Source of the DNA: Micromonospora sediminicola
GTDB lineage: Bacteria > Actinomycetota > Actinomycetes > Mycobacteriales > Micromonosporaceae
DNA length: 64,000 nucleotides
Reading direction: 5' to 3'
Assembly (NCBI RefSeq): GCF_900089585.1
Contig: NZ_FLRH01000003.1
Coordinates: 538,501-602,500, forward strand
Shown: positions 55,761 through 63,855 of the stretch, piece after piece
Position numbering within the stretch: the first letter of the stretch is position 1
Layout: each line of letters begins with the position of its first letter
Translations under genes and position numbers: made by a program
The notes under the pieces: generated by a model
Seen by the model: the letters and a program-made list of their open reading frames with translations, nothing else
The model's database searches: none
What the model was told of the DNA's origin: nothing

Positions 55761-58361
55761 TCACGACGCGTACGCGGCGACGGAGTCGATCCGGAGGCTG
55801 CTCGCGCCGGTGGTCCCGCCCGGGTAGAGCGACATCTGCGTGACCGAGCCCAGGTCGAGCGGGCCGGGGGTGGCCCACGGCGGCGGCGCGAAGTCGCCGA
55901 ACGGCACCTGCACCACCCGCGCCTCGGTCCCGGCGAACGTGAGCGTCTTCTCCCAGTAGAAACCGGACGCCACGAACTGGACGGTCAGCTGCTGCCCGTC
56001 CGCGCCCGGCTCGACCCACATCCGCAGCCCGGTGGTGCCGCGCCAGTCCTGCGGCACGGACAGGTTGCGGATGACGCCCGCGTACCCGCTGGCGCCGGGC
56101 GTCCAGTCCAGCCGCATGCTGTGCCCGCTGCCCTCCCCGGCCGGGGCCAGCGTCGCGGTGATCGGGTCGCCGCCGGTGTTGCGCGGGTAGTCGGCGGCCA
56201 GCGCGGCGTCCGACGGGTAGGTGTCGAAGTCGTCGACGACCACACCGGGCAGGTCGGCGCGGGTGGTGAACGCCGCGGTCGCGGTGGTCGAGCCGTACCC
56301 GTTGGTGGCGGTGATCCGCACGTGCAGCGTGGTCCCGGCGGGCCACGCCGTGGTCGGCGTGAATCCGGGGGTACGCAGGCCCGACACCGCCACCAGCGGC
56401 GCGCTCAGGTCGGCGTGCGCGGAGACGGTGAGCGAGTAGTACGCGGCACCCGGCGCGGCGGACCAGTCCAGCGCCGCCAGCCGGCTCACCCCGGTCGCGT
56501 CCGGCGCCGGCGCGGTCAGCGCGAAAGCGCCCGGCGCGGTGCTGGCCGTCGAGTCGGAGCGGGCGGTCAGCGCCACCGAGGCGACCGCGAAGCGGGCGTC
56601 CCGCCCCCACACCACGCGCATCCCGTCCACCCCGCGCAGGCCGGCGACGGAGAGCGCGTACCGGCCGGGGCCGACCCGGTCGATCCGGGGCCGCACCGTA
56701 CGCCAACCGCTCGTGCCGTCGGCGGACACCTGGAGCACGGCGCGGGGACGCCCGGACGAGGCGACCGTGACCGTGGCCGCGGTCAGGTCCGCGCGCCGGT
56801 ACCGCAGCTCGCCCGAGCGCCCCCGCCCGGGCGCGACCAGCACGCCGTCGCCGGCCGGCGTGCGGCGCAACGAGTCGCTGTGCCCGGCGCTGACGAACCA
56901 GTCCTCCAGCGGGTCGTACACCTGGTCCTGGCTTCCGGTGGTGCCGACCGTCCGGGAAACGGCCAGGGCGGCGCCGGTGGCGTCGACCGCCACCACCCGG
57001 TAGGAGACCGGGCCGGTCGGGGTGGTCAGGTCGAACCACGGGGCGTCGTCGGCGCCCACCGGCTCGGTGCCGCTGACCGTGGCCCAGGCCCCGCCCGGAC
57101 CGCGCCGCTGCACGAGGTAGCCGGTGGCGCCCGCGGTTCCCCGCCAGCGCAGCGTGTTGATGCCGTAGTCGGCGTCGACGGCGGTCAGCAGCGGTCGGTC
57201 CCCGGTCACGGCCGGCGCGGGACGGCCCGACATCCGACCGGCGAAGCGGGTCAGGGCGGTGACCGCCGTCCGCATGGCCGGGGTGTCGCCCGGATAGTGC
57301 ACCGTGAAGCCGTCGCCGTGCGGCACGAAACCGTGGTGGTCGTGGTGGCCGAAGAGCGACCAGAACAGCGCGCCGGTCACGTCCGGGTTGGCCGCCACCT
57401 GGTTCAGCAGCTCGTCGGTGGCCTGTCCGGAGCCGAACTCCCCGGCGACGTAGACCTTGCCGGCGGCGGTGGCCGCGGCGGCGTCCGCCGCGATGCCCGC
57501 CGCGGTCGGCGGATAGTAGTGCGAGTCGCTGATGTCGACGTGCGGCGAGGCCAGGACGGCGGGGTCGACGCCGTGCTGGCTGCCGGCCGCGACCAGTTGA
57601 CGCGGGGCGAGCGTCCTGACGTGTCCGGCGAGGTCGTCGACCCAGTCGGCGGTCATCCCGTTGAGTTCGTTGCCCAACTCCCACGCCATGATCGTCGGAT
57701 CGTCGGTGTACGCCGTGCCGGTGTAGCGGTTCACGTGGGTGAGCAGCGTCCGGACGTACTCCTTGAACGCGGCGCGCGCCGCCGGGTCGGTGTAGAACGC
57801 CGCGCCGTCGTCGTCGGTGCTCAGGCCGAGCCAGCGCAGGAAGTCGTACCGGCCGCCGTGGTAGTACTGCCAGTTGTCGGTGAGCGGGACGATCAGCCGC
57901 AGGCCCTGCCGGCGTGCCTCGGCGATCGCGTAGTCGATCCGGTCGAACGCCTCCGGGTTGAACTCGCCGAGCGAAGGTTCGAGCGACCGTGGGTGTCCGG
58001 TGGAGACGCCGAGGGTGTGGGCGCGGACCACGGTGGCGCCCATCCGCCGGGCCGTGGTGAGCCCGTCGCGGATCCGGAAGTAGGTGGGGTGGTCGACGGC
58101 CGGCGGGTCGGCCGGGTCGGTGCCGCCGACGTTCTCGTCCAGGCCCAGCCAGTACATGTTGGGTCCGGCGAACCGGAAGGGCCGCCCGGCGAGGGTCAGC
58201 CGGGTGCCGTCGCGGACCACGAACGTGTGGTCGGCGCGTCGGGCCGATTCGTCGGGTGCCTGCTGCCGGGCGCCGGCCCCTGCCGGTGGGGCGGGCAGGG
58301 CGGTCGTCGCCAGCGCGGCGAGGACCGCGACGACGACGGTCCGGCGGATGCGCAGTGTCAT
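55761..58361 (-). CDS. Secreted GH5-type beta-mannanase/cellulase-family hydrolase with C-terminal carbohydrate-binding module
   Basis: The 866-residue protein has a signal peptide of about 30 residues. The (beta/alpha)8 domain (about 40-400) has WELGNELNG with the acid/base Glu and YVAGEFGSGQ with the nucleophile Glu, characteristic of clan GH-A; LDENVGGTDPADPPAVDHPT and the overall layout resemble mannan endo-1,4-beta-mannosidases (GH5_7/GH5_8). Then come two fibronectin-III-like modules, an unassigned beta-rich region, and a C-terminal jelly-roll CBM-like domain (about 715-866). GGAGG precedes ATG 58361. Two LacI-type dyads lie upstream. Confidence 0.85.
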   Translation of the reverse strand: MTLRIRRTVVVAVLAALATTALPAPPAGAGARQQAPDESARRADHTFVVRDGTRLTLAGRPFRFAGPNMYWLGLDENVGGTDPADPPAVDHPTYFRIRDGLTTARRMGATVVRAHTLGVSTGHPRSLEPSLGEFNPEAFDRIDYAIAEARRQGLRLIVPLTDNWQYYHGGRYDFLRWLGLSTDDDGAAFYTDPAARAAFKEYVRTLLTHVNRYTGTAYTDDPTIMAWELGNELNGMTADWVDDLAGHVRTLAPRQLVAAGSQHGVDPAVLASPHVDISDSHYYPPTAAGIAADAAAATAAGKVYVAGEFGSGQATDELLNQVAANPDVTGALFWSLFGHHDHHGFVPHGDGFTVHYPGDTPAMRTAVTALTRFAGRMSGRPAPAVTGDRPLLTAVDADYGINTLRWRGTAGATGYLVQRRGPGGAWATVSGTEPVGADDAPWFDLTTPTGPVSYRVVAVDATGAALAVSRTVGTTGSQDQVYDPLEDWFVSAGHSDSLRRTPAGDGVLVAPGRGRSGELRYRRADLTAATVTVASSGRPRAVLQVSADGTSGWRTVRPRIDRVGPGRYALSVAGLRGVDGMRVVWGRDARFAVASVALTARSDSTASTAPGAFALTAPAPDATGVSRLAALDWSAAPGAAYYSLTVSAHADLSAPLVAVSGLRTPGFTPTTAWPAGTTLHVRITATNGYGSTTATAAFTTRADLPGVVVDDFDTYPSDAALAADYPRNTGGDPITATLAPAGEGSGHSMRLDWTPGASGYAGVIRNLSVPQDWRGTTGLRMWVEPGADGQQLTVQFVASGFYWEKTLTFAGTEARVVQVPFGDFAPPPWATPGPLDLGSVTQMSLYPGGTTGASSLRIDSVAAYAS

Positions 58362-58448
58362 CGGAAACCTCCGCAGCTGTGCCGCCGGGGCCGGCGGCGA
58401 CCGAGCGGCGACGGCGTCCGTCGATGTCCGGCCGTCGCCACCGCCCAC

Positions 58449-58460
58449 TGAACCGGTTAA
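58449..58460 (-). promoter_or_regulatory. LacI-type operator, proximal, of the GH5 gene
   Basis: TGAACCGGTTAA is a near-perfect 12-bp palindrome with a central CCGG, 88 bp upstream of the GH5 ATG. An almost identical site lies 98 bp further away. Confidence 0.6.
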
Positions 58461-58546
58461 GGTATCGAGCGTCAAGCGCTGGAAACACCGCGTTATTCGA
58501 ACGTTATCGATGACGTCACGAGCCTGGGCCCGTCCGAGCGCACGCC

Positions 58547-58558
58547 TGAATCGGTTAA
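58547..58558 (-). promoter_or_regulatory. LacI-type operator, distal, of the GH5 gene
   Basis: TGAATCGGTTAA differs from the proximal site by one base. Two sites 98 bp apart would permit looping or cooperative repression. Confidence 0.55.
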
Positions 58559-58601
58559 CGGGCGGCACCGGCCGTCAGGGTCCGAGCATGAGCGGGCCCG
58601 C

Positions 58602-60320
58602 TCACAACCGCTCCGGGGTGCGGATGCCGAGCAGGTGCAGGCCCTGGTGCAGGACCCGCGCCGTCAGGTCGCACAGCACCAGCCGGCTCTCCCGCACCGG
58701 CCCCTCCGCCCGCAGCACCGGGCACCGCTCGTAGAACGCGCTGAACGCGGCGGCGAGCCGGTGCAGGTATGCGGCCAGGTGGTGGAACTCCAGGCTGCCG
58801 GCCACCGCGTCGACCACCGCCGCGAACCCGACCAGCTCGACGGCGAGCGCCCGCTCGGCCGGCTCGGCCAGCGAGATCCCCGCGTCCGGACGCGCGGCGA
58901 CGCCGGCCCGCCGGAAGATCGACCGGATCCGCGAGTACGCGTACTGCAGGTACGGCGCGGTGTTGCCGTCCAACGCCAGCATCCGCTCCCAGTCCAGCAC
59001 GTAGTCCTTGTGCCGGTCGCCGGACAGGTCCGCGAACTTGATCGCGCCGATGCCGACCGCGCGCCCCACCTCGGCCGCCTCCGCCTCGCCCAGCTCCGGA
59101 TTGCGCTCGCGGGTCAACGCGGTGGCCCGCTCCACCGCCTCGGTCAGCAGCCCGACCAGCTTCACCGACCCACCGGCCCGGCTGCGCAGCATCCGCCCGT
59201 CCGCACCCAGGATTGACCCGAACCCGACGTGCTCGGCCCGCGCCGGCGGGGTCAGCCAGCCGGCCTGCGCGGCGGCCGCGAAGACCATCTCGAAGTGCCG
59301 CCGCTGCGGCAGCCCGACCACGTAGAGCAGCCGCGTCGCGCCCAGCGTGCCGGTCCGGTGCCGCAGCGCCGCCAGGTCGGTCGCCGGATAGCCGTACCCG
59401 CCGTCGGACTTGCGCACGATCAGCGGCAGCGGCTCGCCGTCACGCCCCACCGAACCCGGCGGGAACACGCACTCCGCGCCGTCGCTGCGCCGCAGCAACC
59501 CGAGCCGGTCCAACTCGTCGACGGTGGGCGCGAGCAGATCGTGGTAGCTGCTCTCACCCCGGAAGTCGGCCCGGGACAGGGTCACGTCGAGCAGGTCGTA
59601 CACGGTCAGGAAGTAGCTCTCGGACTGCGCCACCAGCAGCCGCCACAGCCGGAGCGTGGCGGGGTCGCCGCCCTGCAACGCCACCACCCGCGACCGGGAC
59701 CGGTCCCGGAACGCCGCGTCGTCGTCGAACTTCCCGCGCGCCGCCGTGTAGAACGCGTCCAGGTCGCCCATCGACAGCTCCTGCGCCGCCTCGGCCTCGC
59801 CGAGGTCGACCAGGTGCTCGATCAGCATGCCGAACGGGGTGCCCCAGTCGCCCAGGTGGTTGGCCCGCGACACCCGGTGCCCCAGCCATTCCAGCGTCCG
59901 CGCCGCCGCGTCGCCGATCACCGTCGACCGCAGGTGCCCGACGTGCATCTCCTTGGCCACGTTGGGCGCCGAGTAGTCGACCACCACGGTCTCCGGCGCG
60001 GCGGCCACCGGCACCCCGAGCCGCGGATCGACCGCGACCGCGGAGACCATCCCGCCGAGCGTCCGGTCGGCCACGGTCAGGTTCAGGAAGCCCGGCCCGG
60101 AGACCTCGACCGCCGAACAGAGGTCGGCCAGCTCCGCGCGCTCCCGCACCTCCTCGGCCACCGCCCGCGGCGGCCGGCCGAGCCGCCGGGCCAGGCCCAG
60201 GGCCGCGTCGGACTGGAAGTCCGCGTGCTGCGAGCGCCGCACGACCGGGTCCACCGGTACGCCGGCCACCGCCGCGAACGCCGGCGCCAGCCGGTCGGAC
60301 AACAACTTTTCAAGATCCAT
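58602..60320 (-). CDS. argS: Arginyl-tRNA synthetase
   Basis: The 572-residue class I synthetase has an N-terminal additional domain (1-90), catalytic core with HIGH motif APNVAKEMHVGHL (126-130) and NHLGDWGTPFGMLIEHL, the GRMLRSRAGGSVKL substitute for KMSKS, and the DALR anticodon-binding domain ending LCDLTARVLHQGLHLLGIRTPERL. It charges tRNA-Arg. This is the E. coli-like subclass (VAKEMHVGHL); many actinomycetes carry a second ArgRS of the PTGPIHIG type near lysA-hom, so this may not be the only copy. ATG 60320 is preferred. It is preceded by an Arg-rich small ORF. Confidence 0.95.
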   Translation of the reverse strand: MDLEKLLSDRLAPAFAAVAGVPVDPVVRRSQHADFQSDAALGLARRLGRPPRAVAEEVRERAELADLCSAVEVSGPGFLNLTVADRTLGGMVSAVAVDPRLGVPVAAAPETVVVDYSAPNVAKEMHVGHLRSTVIGDAAARTLEWLGHRVSRANHLGDWGTPFGMLIEHLVDLGEAEAAQELSMGDLDAFYTAARGKFDDDAAFRDRSRSRVVALQGGDPATLRLWRLLVAQSESYFLTVYDLLDVTLSRADFRGESSYHDLLAPTVDELDRLGLLRRSDGAECVFPPGSVGRDGEPLPLIVRKSDGGYGYPATDLAALRHRTGTLGATRLLYVVGLPQRRHFEMVFAAAAQAGWLTPPARAEHVGFGSILGADGRMLRSRAGGSVKLVGLLTEAVERATALTRERNPELGEAEAAEVGRAVGIGAIKFADLSGDRHKDYVLDWERMLALDGNTAPYLQYAYSRIRSIFRRAGVAARPDAGISLAEPAERALAVELVGFAAVVDAVAGSLEFHHLAAYLHRLAAAFSAFYERCPVLRAEGPVRESRLVLCDLTARVLHQGLHLLGIRTPERL

Positions 60321-60395
60321 CGGTACGCCGATCTCGCTCGGATCCGTCGCGCGGATCACCGGTCGGGACTGCGGCGGAACGAGGACGATCGACGA

Positions 60396-60421
60396 CGACC
60401 GGCGGCTCGATCCGCCGGTCG
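60396..60421 (-). promoter_or_regulatory. Attenuator-like hairpin between Arg-rich small ORF and argS
   Basis: CGACCGGCGG pairs perfectly with CCGCCGGTCG around a 6-nt loop, starting 15 nt after the stop of the Arg-rich ORF and ending 75 nt before argS. A smaller hairpin (GGCGGTC-GCGG-GACCGCC, 60444-60461) lies within the Arg codons. No U-run follows the larger stem. Confidence 0.6.
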
Positions 60422-60435
60422 CAGGAGGGGAAGGC

Positions 60436-60525
60436 TCAGCGCAGGCGGTCGCGGGACCGCCGGCGTCGCAGCGCGCCGAGCCGGACGTCGGAGGACGCCG
60501 TCGGGTACGCCTGCGCGCTGGTCAT
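60436..60525 (-). CDS. Putative arginine-rich leader peptide of argS
   Basis: The 29-residue ORF starts MTSAQAYPTASSD and ends with LRRRRSRDRLR; eight of the last 15 residues are Arg. All but one codon has G or C in third position. The arrangement of an Arg-codon run, stop, stable hairpin and then an arginyl-tRNA synthetase is that of an amino-acid attenuation leader, in which slow translation of Arg codons would change RNA folding and raise argS expression. No strong ribosome binding site is visible, so leaderless or weak initiation must be assumed. Confidence 0.5.
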   Translation of the reverse strand: MTSAQAYPTASSDVRLGALRRRRSRDRLR

Positions 60526-60587
60526 GTCGGCAGCGTAACCGGCCGGTCCGGGGTACGCGCAACCGCGTACCCCGGACCGGCGGGTCG

Positions 60588-61646
60588 TCAGGCCGGCGTG
60601 GCCACGGCCTTGCGGTAGCGCTCGGCCCGTCGCCGCACCTGGGTGTACGCGCCGGTCAGGCCCATCGCCCGGCGGGCCTCGACGAGCGTGCGGCGCACCT
60701 CGGCGCGGGTCCGCTCGGTGCCGGCGACGATCAGCTCGTCGACCAGACCGGGCTGCGCCTCGAACCGGGCGCGGCGCTCCCGGATCGGGTCGAGGAACCG
60801 GTTGAGCGCGGTCGCCAGGGCCTCCTTGACCTCGACGTCACCGACCCGGCCCGCCCGGTAGCGGGTCCTGAGGTCCTCGACCTGCGCCCGGTCCGGGTTG
60901 AAGATGTCGTGGAACTCGAAGACCGGGTTCCCCTCGACCGTCCCGGGCACGTCGGCGCGGACCCGGTTCGGGTCGGTGTACATCCCCATCACCTTGCGGC
61001 GCACGGTCGCCGCGTCGTCGGCGAGCCCGATCGCGTTCCCCCTGCTCTTGCTCATCTTCCCGGCGCCGTCGGTGCCGACCAGCGTGGGCGTCTCCGACAT
61101 GATCAGGTCGGGCACCGGGAAGACCTCGCCGTAGAGGTGGTTGAACCGGCGGGCGATCTCCCGGGTCACCTCGACGTGCGCGGCGTTGTCCCTGCCCACC
61201 GGCACGACCTGCCCCTTCACACAGAGGATGTCGGCAGCCTGGAGGACCGGGTAGCCGAGCAGCCCGTACGGCATCTCGTCCTTGCCCGCGTCCCGACTCA
61301 TCTCCTTCAACGACGGCACCCGCTCCAGCCGGGGCACCGTGATGAGGTTCTGGAAGAGCGTGTTCAGGTCACCGACCTCGGGGATCGCCGACTGGAGATA
61401 GAACGTGGCCCGGTCCGGCTCGACACCGGCCGCGAGGATGTCGGTGACCATCTCCCGGGCGTTGTGTGCGACCCGCTCGATGTCGGGGCGGCTGTTGCGG
61501 GTGGTGAGCATGTGCAGGTCGGCGATGATGAAGAAGCTCTCGTAGCGCTGGTGCAGCCGCACCCGGTTGGCGATGCTGCCGACGTAGTGGCCGAGGTGCA
61601 GCCGCCCGGTCGGGCGGTCGCCGGTGAGCATGCGTGCTGAGGACAT
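60588..61646 (-). CDS. trpS: Tryptophanyl-tRNA synthetase (TGDRPTG subclass)
   Basis: The 352-residue class I synthetase has LTGDRPTGRLHLGHYVGS, with HLGH (17-20) as HIGH motif, and GKMSKSRGN (197-201). The TGDRPTG opening, in place of SGIQPSG, places it with the subclass that includes the Deinococcus auxiliary TrpRS II and the indolmycin-insensitive type of Streptomyces. It is complete. Whether it is the sole or an auxiliary TrpRS here depends on the rest of the genome. ATG 61646. A possible leader ORF lies upstream. Confidence 0.95.
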   Translation of the reverse strand: MSSARMLTGDRPTGRLHLGHYVGSIANRVRLHQRYESFFIIADLHMLTTRNSRPDIERVAHNAREMVTDILAAGVEPDRATFYLQSAIPEVGDLNTLFQNLITVPRLERVPSLKEMSRDAGKDEMPYGLLGYPVLQAADILCVKGQVVPVGRDNAAHVEVTREIARRFNHLYGEVFPVPDLIMSETPTLVGTDGAGKMSKSRGNAIGLADDAATVRRKVMGMYTDPNRVRADVPGTVEGNPVFEFHDIFNPDRAQVEDLRTRYRAGRVGDVEVKEALATALNRFLDPIRERRARFEAQPGLVDELIVAGTERTRAEVRRTLVEARRAMGLTGAYTQVRRRAERYRKAVATPA

Positions 61647-61734
61647 GGTGGTACGCCTTTCGTGCCGGTCGCTGGCGGGGACGCGCGGATGCGCGGGCCG
61701 ACCCGGGTGACCCGGATCGGTGGAGGTGGGCTCG

Positions 61735-61881
61735 TCAGAGCGAGCGCCGCCATCGCCCGCCGGCGCGGAACCGCAGCCCGCCGGCACGAAGGACGTCGAG
61801 GATCTGCTCCCGGCCGTCGTCGGCACGGCGACCCCGGAGACCGACGGGGGTCTCCGGGTCGCAGGTGTTCGACCGGGGCAT
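61735..61881 (-). CDS. Possible small ORF upstream of trpS (48 residues)
   Basis: The ORF starts MPRSNTCDPETPVGLRG and ends AGGRWRRSL, with a single Trp at residue 44, five codons before the stop. Third-position GC is very high. A stable dyad (61830-61860) lies inside it, and a shorter CCGGGT-C-ACCCGG dyad follows its stop. TACCGT located 8-13 bp before the ATG could be a -10 element of a leaderless transcript. It may be an attenuation leader for trpS or an independent small protein. Confidence 0.35.
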   Translation of the reverse strand: MPRSNTCDPETPVGLRGRRADDGREQILDVLRAGGLRFRAGGRWRRSL

Positions 61882-61930
61882 GTCTGACACGGTAGCGGCT
61901 CGCCGGCGCCGCCGGCTGCCCCTCAGGCGG

Positions 61931-62374
61931 TCAGTGCTGCCGGTAGCTCTCCGTGTAGTAGCTGCCGACCCGGTCCCGGTAGTCGGCCCGGCCGAAGTCG
62001 TCCGGGTCGAACGCCGGTGACTCCTTCACCTGATCCCGCGTGCGGTCCACGTGCACCACGCGCTCCAGGTGGTCGACCCGGGCGACGGTGCCCGCCGGCA
62101 GCAGCACCTTCTTCCCGAAGATCCAGGGCCCGGTGTCCACCACCAGGTACCGGGCGTCGGCGTCCTCGCTGGCCTCGTCGATCGAGCCGATCCGGCCGTC
62201 GGTCGCCTCCACCCGGTAGCCGGTGAGGTCGATCGGCGTGCCCGGACCGGGCGCGTCCGGTCGGTCGTCCGCGTCCCCGGAGCGCTGCTGCGGCACGTCG
62301 TCCGGGTCGGTCTGCTGGTAACCCCCGGCGAGAGCGGCGGGATCCCGCCAGGACCACGGGTTGAACGGCTGCAT
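61931..62374 (-). CDS. PRC-barrel domain protein
   Basis: The 147-residue protein has a disordered N-terminal third and the PRC-barrel core IDLTGYRVEATDGRIGSIDEASED, RYLVVDTGPWIFGKKVLLPAGTVARVD. A C-terminal VDRTRDQVKESPAFDPDDFG segment is shared by actinobacterial members. PRC barrels mediate protein or RNA interactions; function here unknown. GGAGGTG precedes ATG 62374. Confidence 0.87.
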   Translation of the reverse strand: MQPFNPWSWRDPAALAGGYQQTDPDDVPQQRSGDADDRPDAPGPGTPIDLTGYRVEATDGRIGSIDEASEDADARYLVVDTGPWIFGKKVLLPAGTVARVDHLERVVHVDRTRDQVKESPAFDPDDFGRADYRDRVGSYYTESYRQH

Positions 62375-62647
62375 CACGGCACCTCCGGATCGTCGTCTCG
62401 GGACTCTCGACGGTGCCCCGCCGACCGCCGCCGGAAACGCGGACGCAATTGGCGAATTCACCTCGCCTCATTTCTGCGAGATAGCTCATAGCCCGTGCCG
62501 TATCGTCTCCGCCCCAGCTCAGGGCCGATACGACGGCCGGTCGGCACATCGGCTGACCACCGGTGGTGTGACCGGCGCACATTCGGCGGCGGTCGCCGTG
62601 TCGACCATTCTTTGCCCGCATCGGTGGCAGCGAACAAAGGAGTGCAG

Positions 62648-63097
62648 ATGCAACGGCTCATTCGACGCGTCGGCGTCTCGACGGCCGCGGCGGCCGTCCT
62701 GGTCGCGCTCACGGGCGCCACCCCGACGTCGCTCCCCGAGGCGCTCTGCGGCCCCGGGTACGCCGCCGTCGACCAGGACCCGATCCACGATGCCGCCACC
62801 GGGGAGGCGCTCGGCAGCGTGCACCTGCTGCGCAACCTCCTGACCGGCTACGGCTGCGCGGTCACGGTCAAGTCCGCGTACGCCGGCACGTTCACCGAGA
62901 CCCGCGTCTACCTCGCTCCGGAACACCTGCCCTTCGTGGTCGACCAGGGCAGCCGCCGCTACGCCGCCGGCCCGGTCCACGGCTACGTCCGCGCCCGGTG
63001 CGTCGTCTGGGGCGGCTCGATGACCGACCCGTCGGGAGTGGTCCACCACCACGACCGGGCCAACCCGGCCATCGGTGGCGCGGTCACCTGCTTCTGA
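62648..63097 (+). CDS. Secreted hypothetical protein
   Basis: The 149-residue protein has a signal peptide (VGVSTAAAAVLVALTGATPTS, cleavage near residue 27) and a small extracytoplasmic domain with four cysteines that could form two disulfides (ALCGPGY, GYGCAVTV, ARCVVWGG, final TCF). Resembles Streptomyces small secreted proteins beginning with a C-GPGY motif. No function is assigned. AAAGGAG precedes the ATG. Divergent from the PRC-barrel gene. Confidence 0.8.
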   Translation: MQRLIRRVGVSTAAAAVLVALTGATPTSLPEALCGPGYAAVDQDPIHDAATGEALGSVHLLRNLLTGYGCAVTVKSAYAGTFTETRVYLAPEHLPFVVDQGSRRYAAGPVHGYVRARCVVWGGSMTDPSGVVHHHDRANPAIGGAVTCF

Positions 63098-63223
63098 CGT
63101 CTCCGCTCCCGGCCGGTGGGTCGGGCCGTCCGCGCGCCGGCCGTTCCGCTCCTCGGGTCCACTGGCGGGTCGGATCCTCCGGCCCGCCGGCGCCGGGAGC
63201 TGCCGCTGGCATACTGGCCGACC

Positions 63224-63469
63224 ATGGTTCTGTCGCGTGGCTGGTCGTTGTTCCTGCTCGGGGTCGGCGGGTGGACCTGGGTGATCTGGCCGAGGTTCGC
63301 GGTCGCCATCTGGAACGACCCGCGGGCCTGGTCCGCCGGCGTCGTCGGCGAGGGCGATCCCACCGCCTTCCTCTGGGTGCACGCTCTGCTCATCGCCGCG
63401 TCCCTGGCCATCGGTACGACCGTCGGCGTCCTCGGCCTCCGCGCCTGGCTCGCCACCCGCCGCCGCTGA
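63224..63469 (+). CDS. SCO4848-family small membrane protein
   Basis: The 81-residue protein has two hydrophobic helices (SLFLLGVGGWTWVIWPRF, LWVHALLIAASLAIGTTVGVLGL) separated by DPTAF, which matches the SCO4848 family of actinobacterial small membrane proteins of unknown function. ATG 63224. Confidence 0.8.
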   Translation: MVLSRGWSLFLLGVGGWTWVIWPRFAVAIWNDPRAWSAGVVGEGDPTAFLWVHALLIAASLAIGTTVGVLGLRAWLATRRR

Positions 63470-63503
63470 CTCCCTCCGCCCGCCTCTCCCGCTCTCCCGG
63501 CGT

Positions 63504-63560
63504 TGACCAAGGAGTTTGCGTCGCTCAGGGACCGTTCTCCTGACCGGAACTCCTTGGTCA
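63504..63560. repeat. Inverted repeat with 13-bp arms, possible terminator or dispersed repeat
   Basis: TGACCAAGGAGTT at 63504-63516 and AACTCCTTGGTCA at 63548-63560 are perfectly complementary around a 31-nt loop. It follows the SCO4848-like gene by 34 bp. There is no T-run, so it may be a dispersed palindromic element instead of a simple terminator. Confidence 0.6.
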
Positions 63561-63657
63561 CCAGGACCGGACGAGGACGCCGAGCGTTCCGGTAGTGGTG
63601 CTGAGCTGGGGAGATTTGCGGTCGAAGATGGTGTGACGCGGGACGCTACCCCTGGAT

Positions 63658-63687
63658 TTGACGATCAAACCCGCAGACGCGTAACTT
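63658..63687 (+). promoter_or_regulatory. Sigma-70-like promoter P1
   Basis: TTGACG (63658-63663), an 18-bp spacer and TAACTT (63682-63687). Confidence 0.45.
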
Positions 63688-63826
63688 TCTCTCTGCCAGC
63701 GCGGAACGGGGCAAACGGGACGAAAGCCCGGGAGTGCCGAACCGAGGTGGTACCGGGTCGGACGGAGGCTCTGCCTCCTGAGGACGCGGTCCGGGCGAGG
63801 CCCCGCCGAAACGCCGCAGGGCGGAT

Positions 63827-63855
63827 TTGGCGGAGCGGAACCGACCGGGTAAGGT
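63827..63855 (+). promoter_or_regulatory. Sigma-70-like promoter P2
   Basis: TTGGCG (63827-63832), a 17-bp spacer and TAAGGT (63850-63855), the -10 style common in actinobacterial rRNA promoters. Confidence 0.45.
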
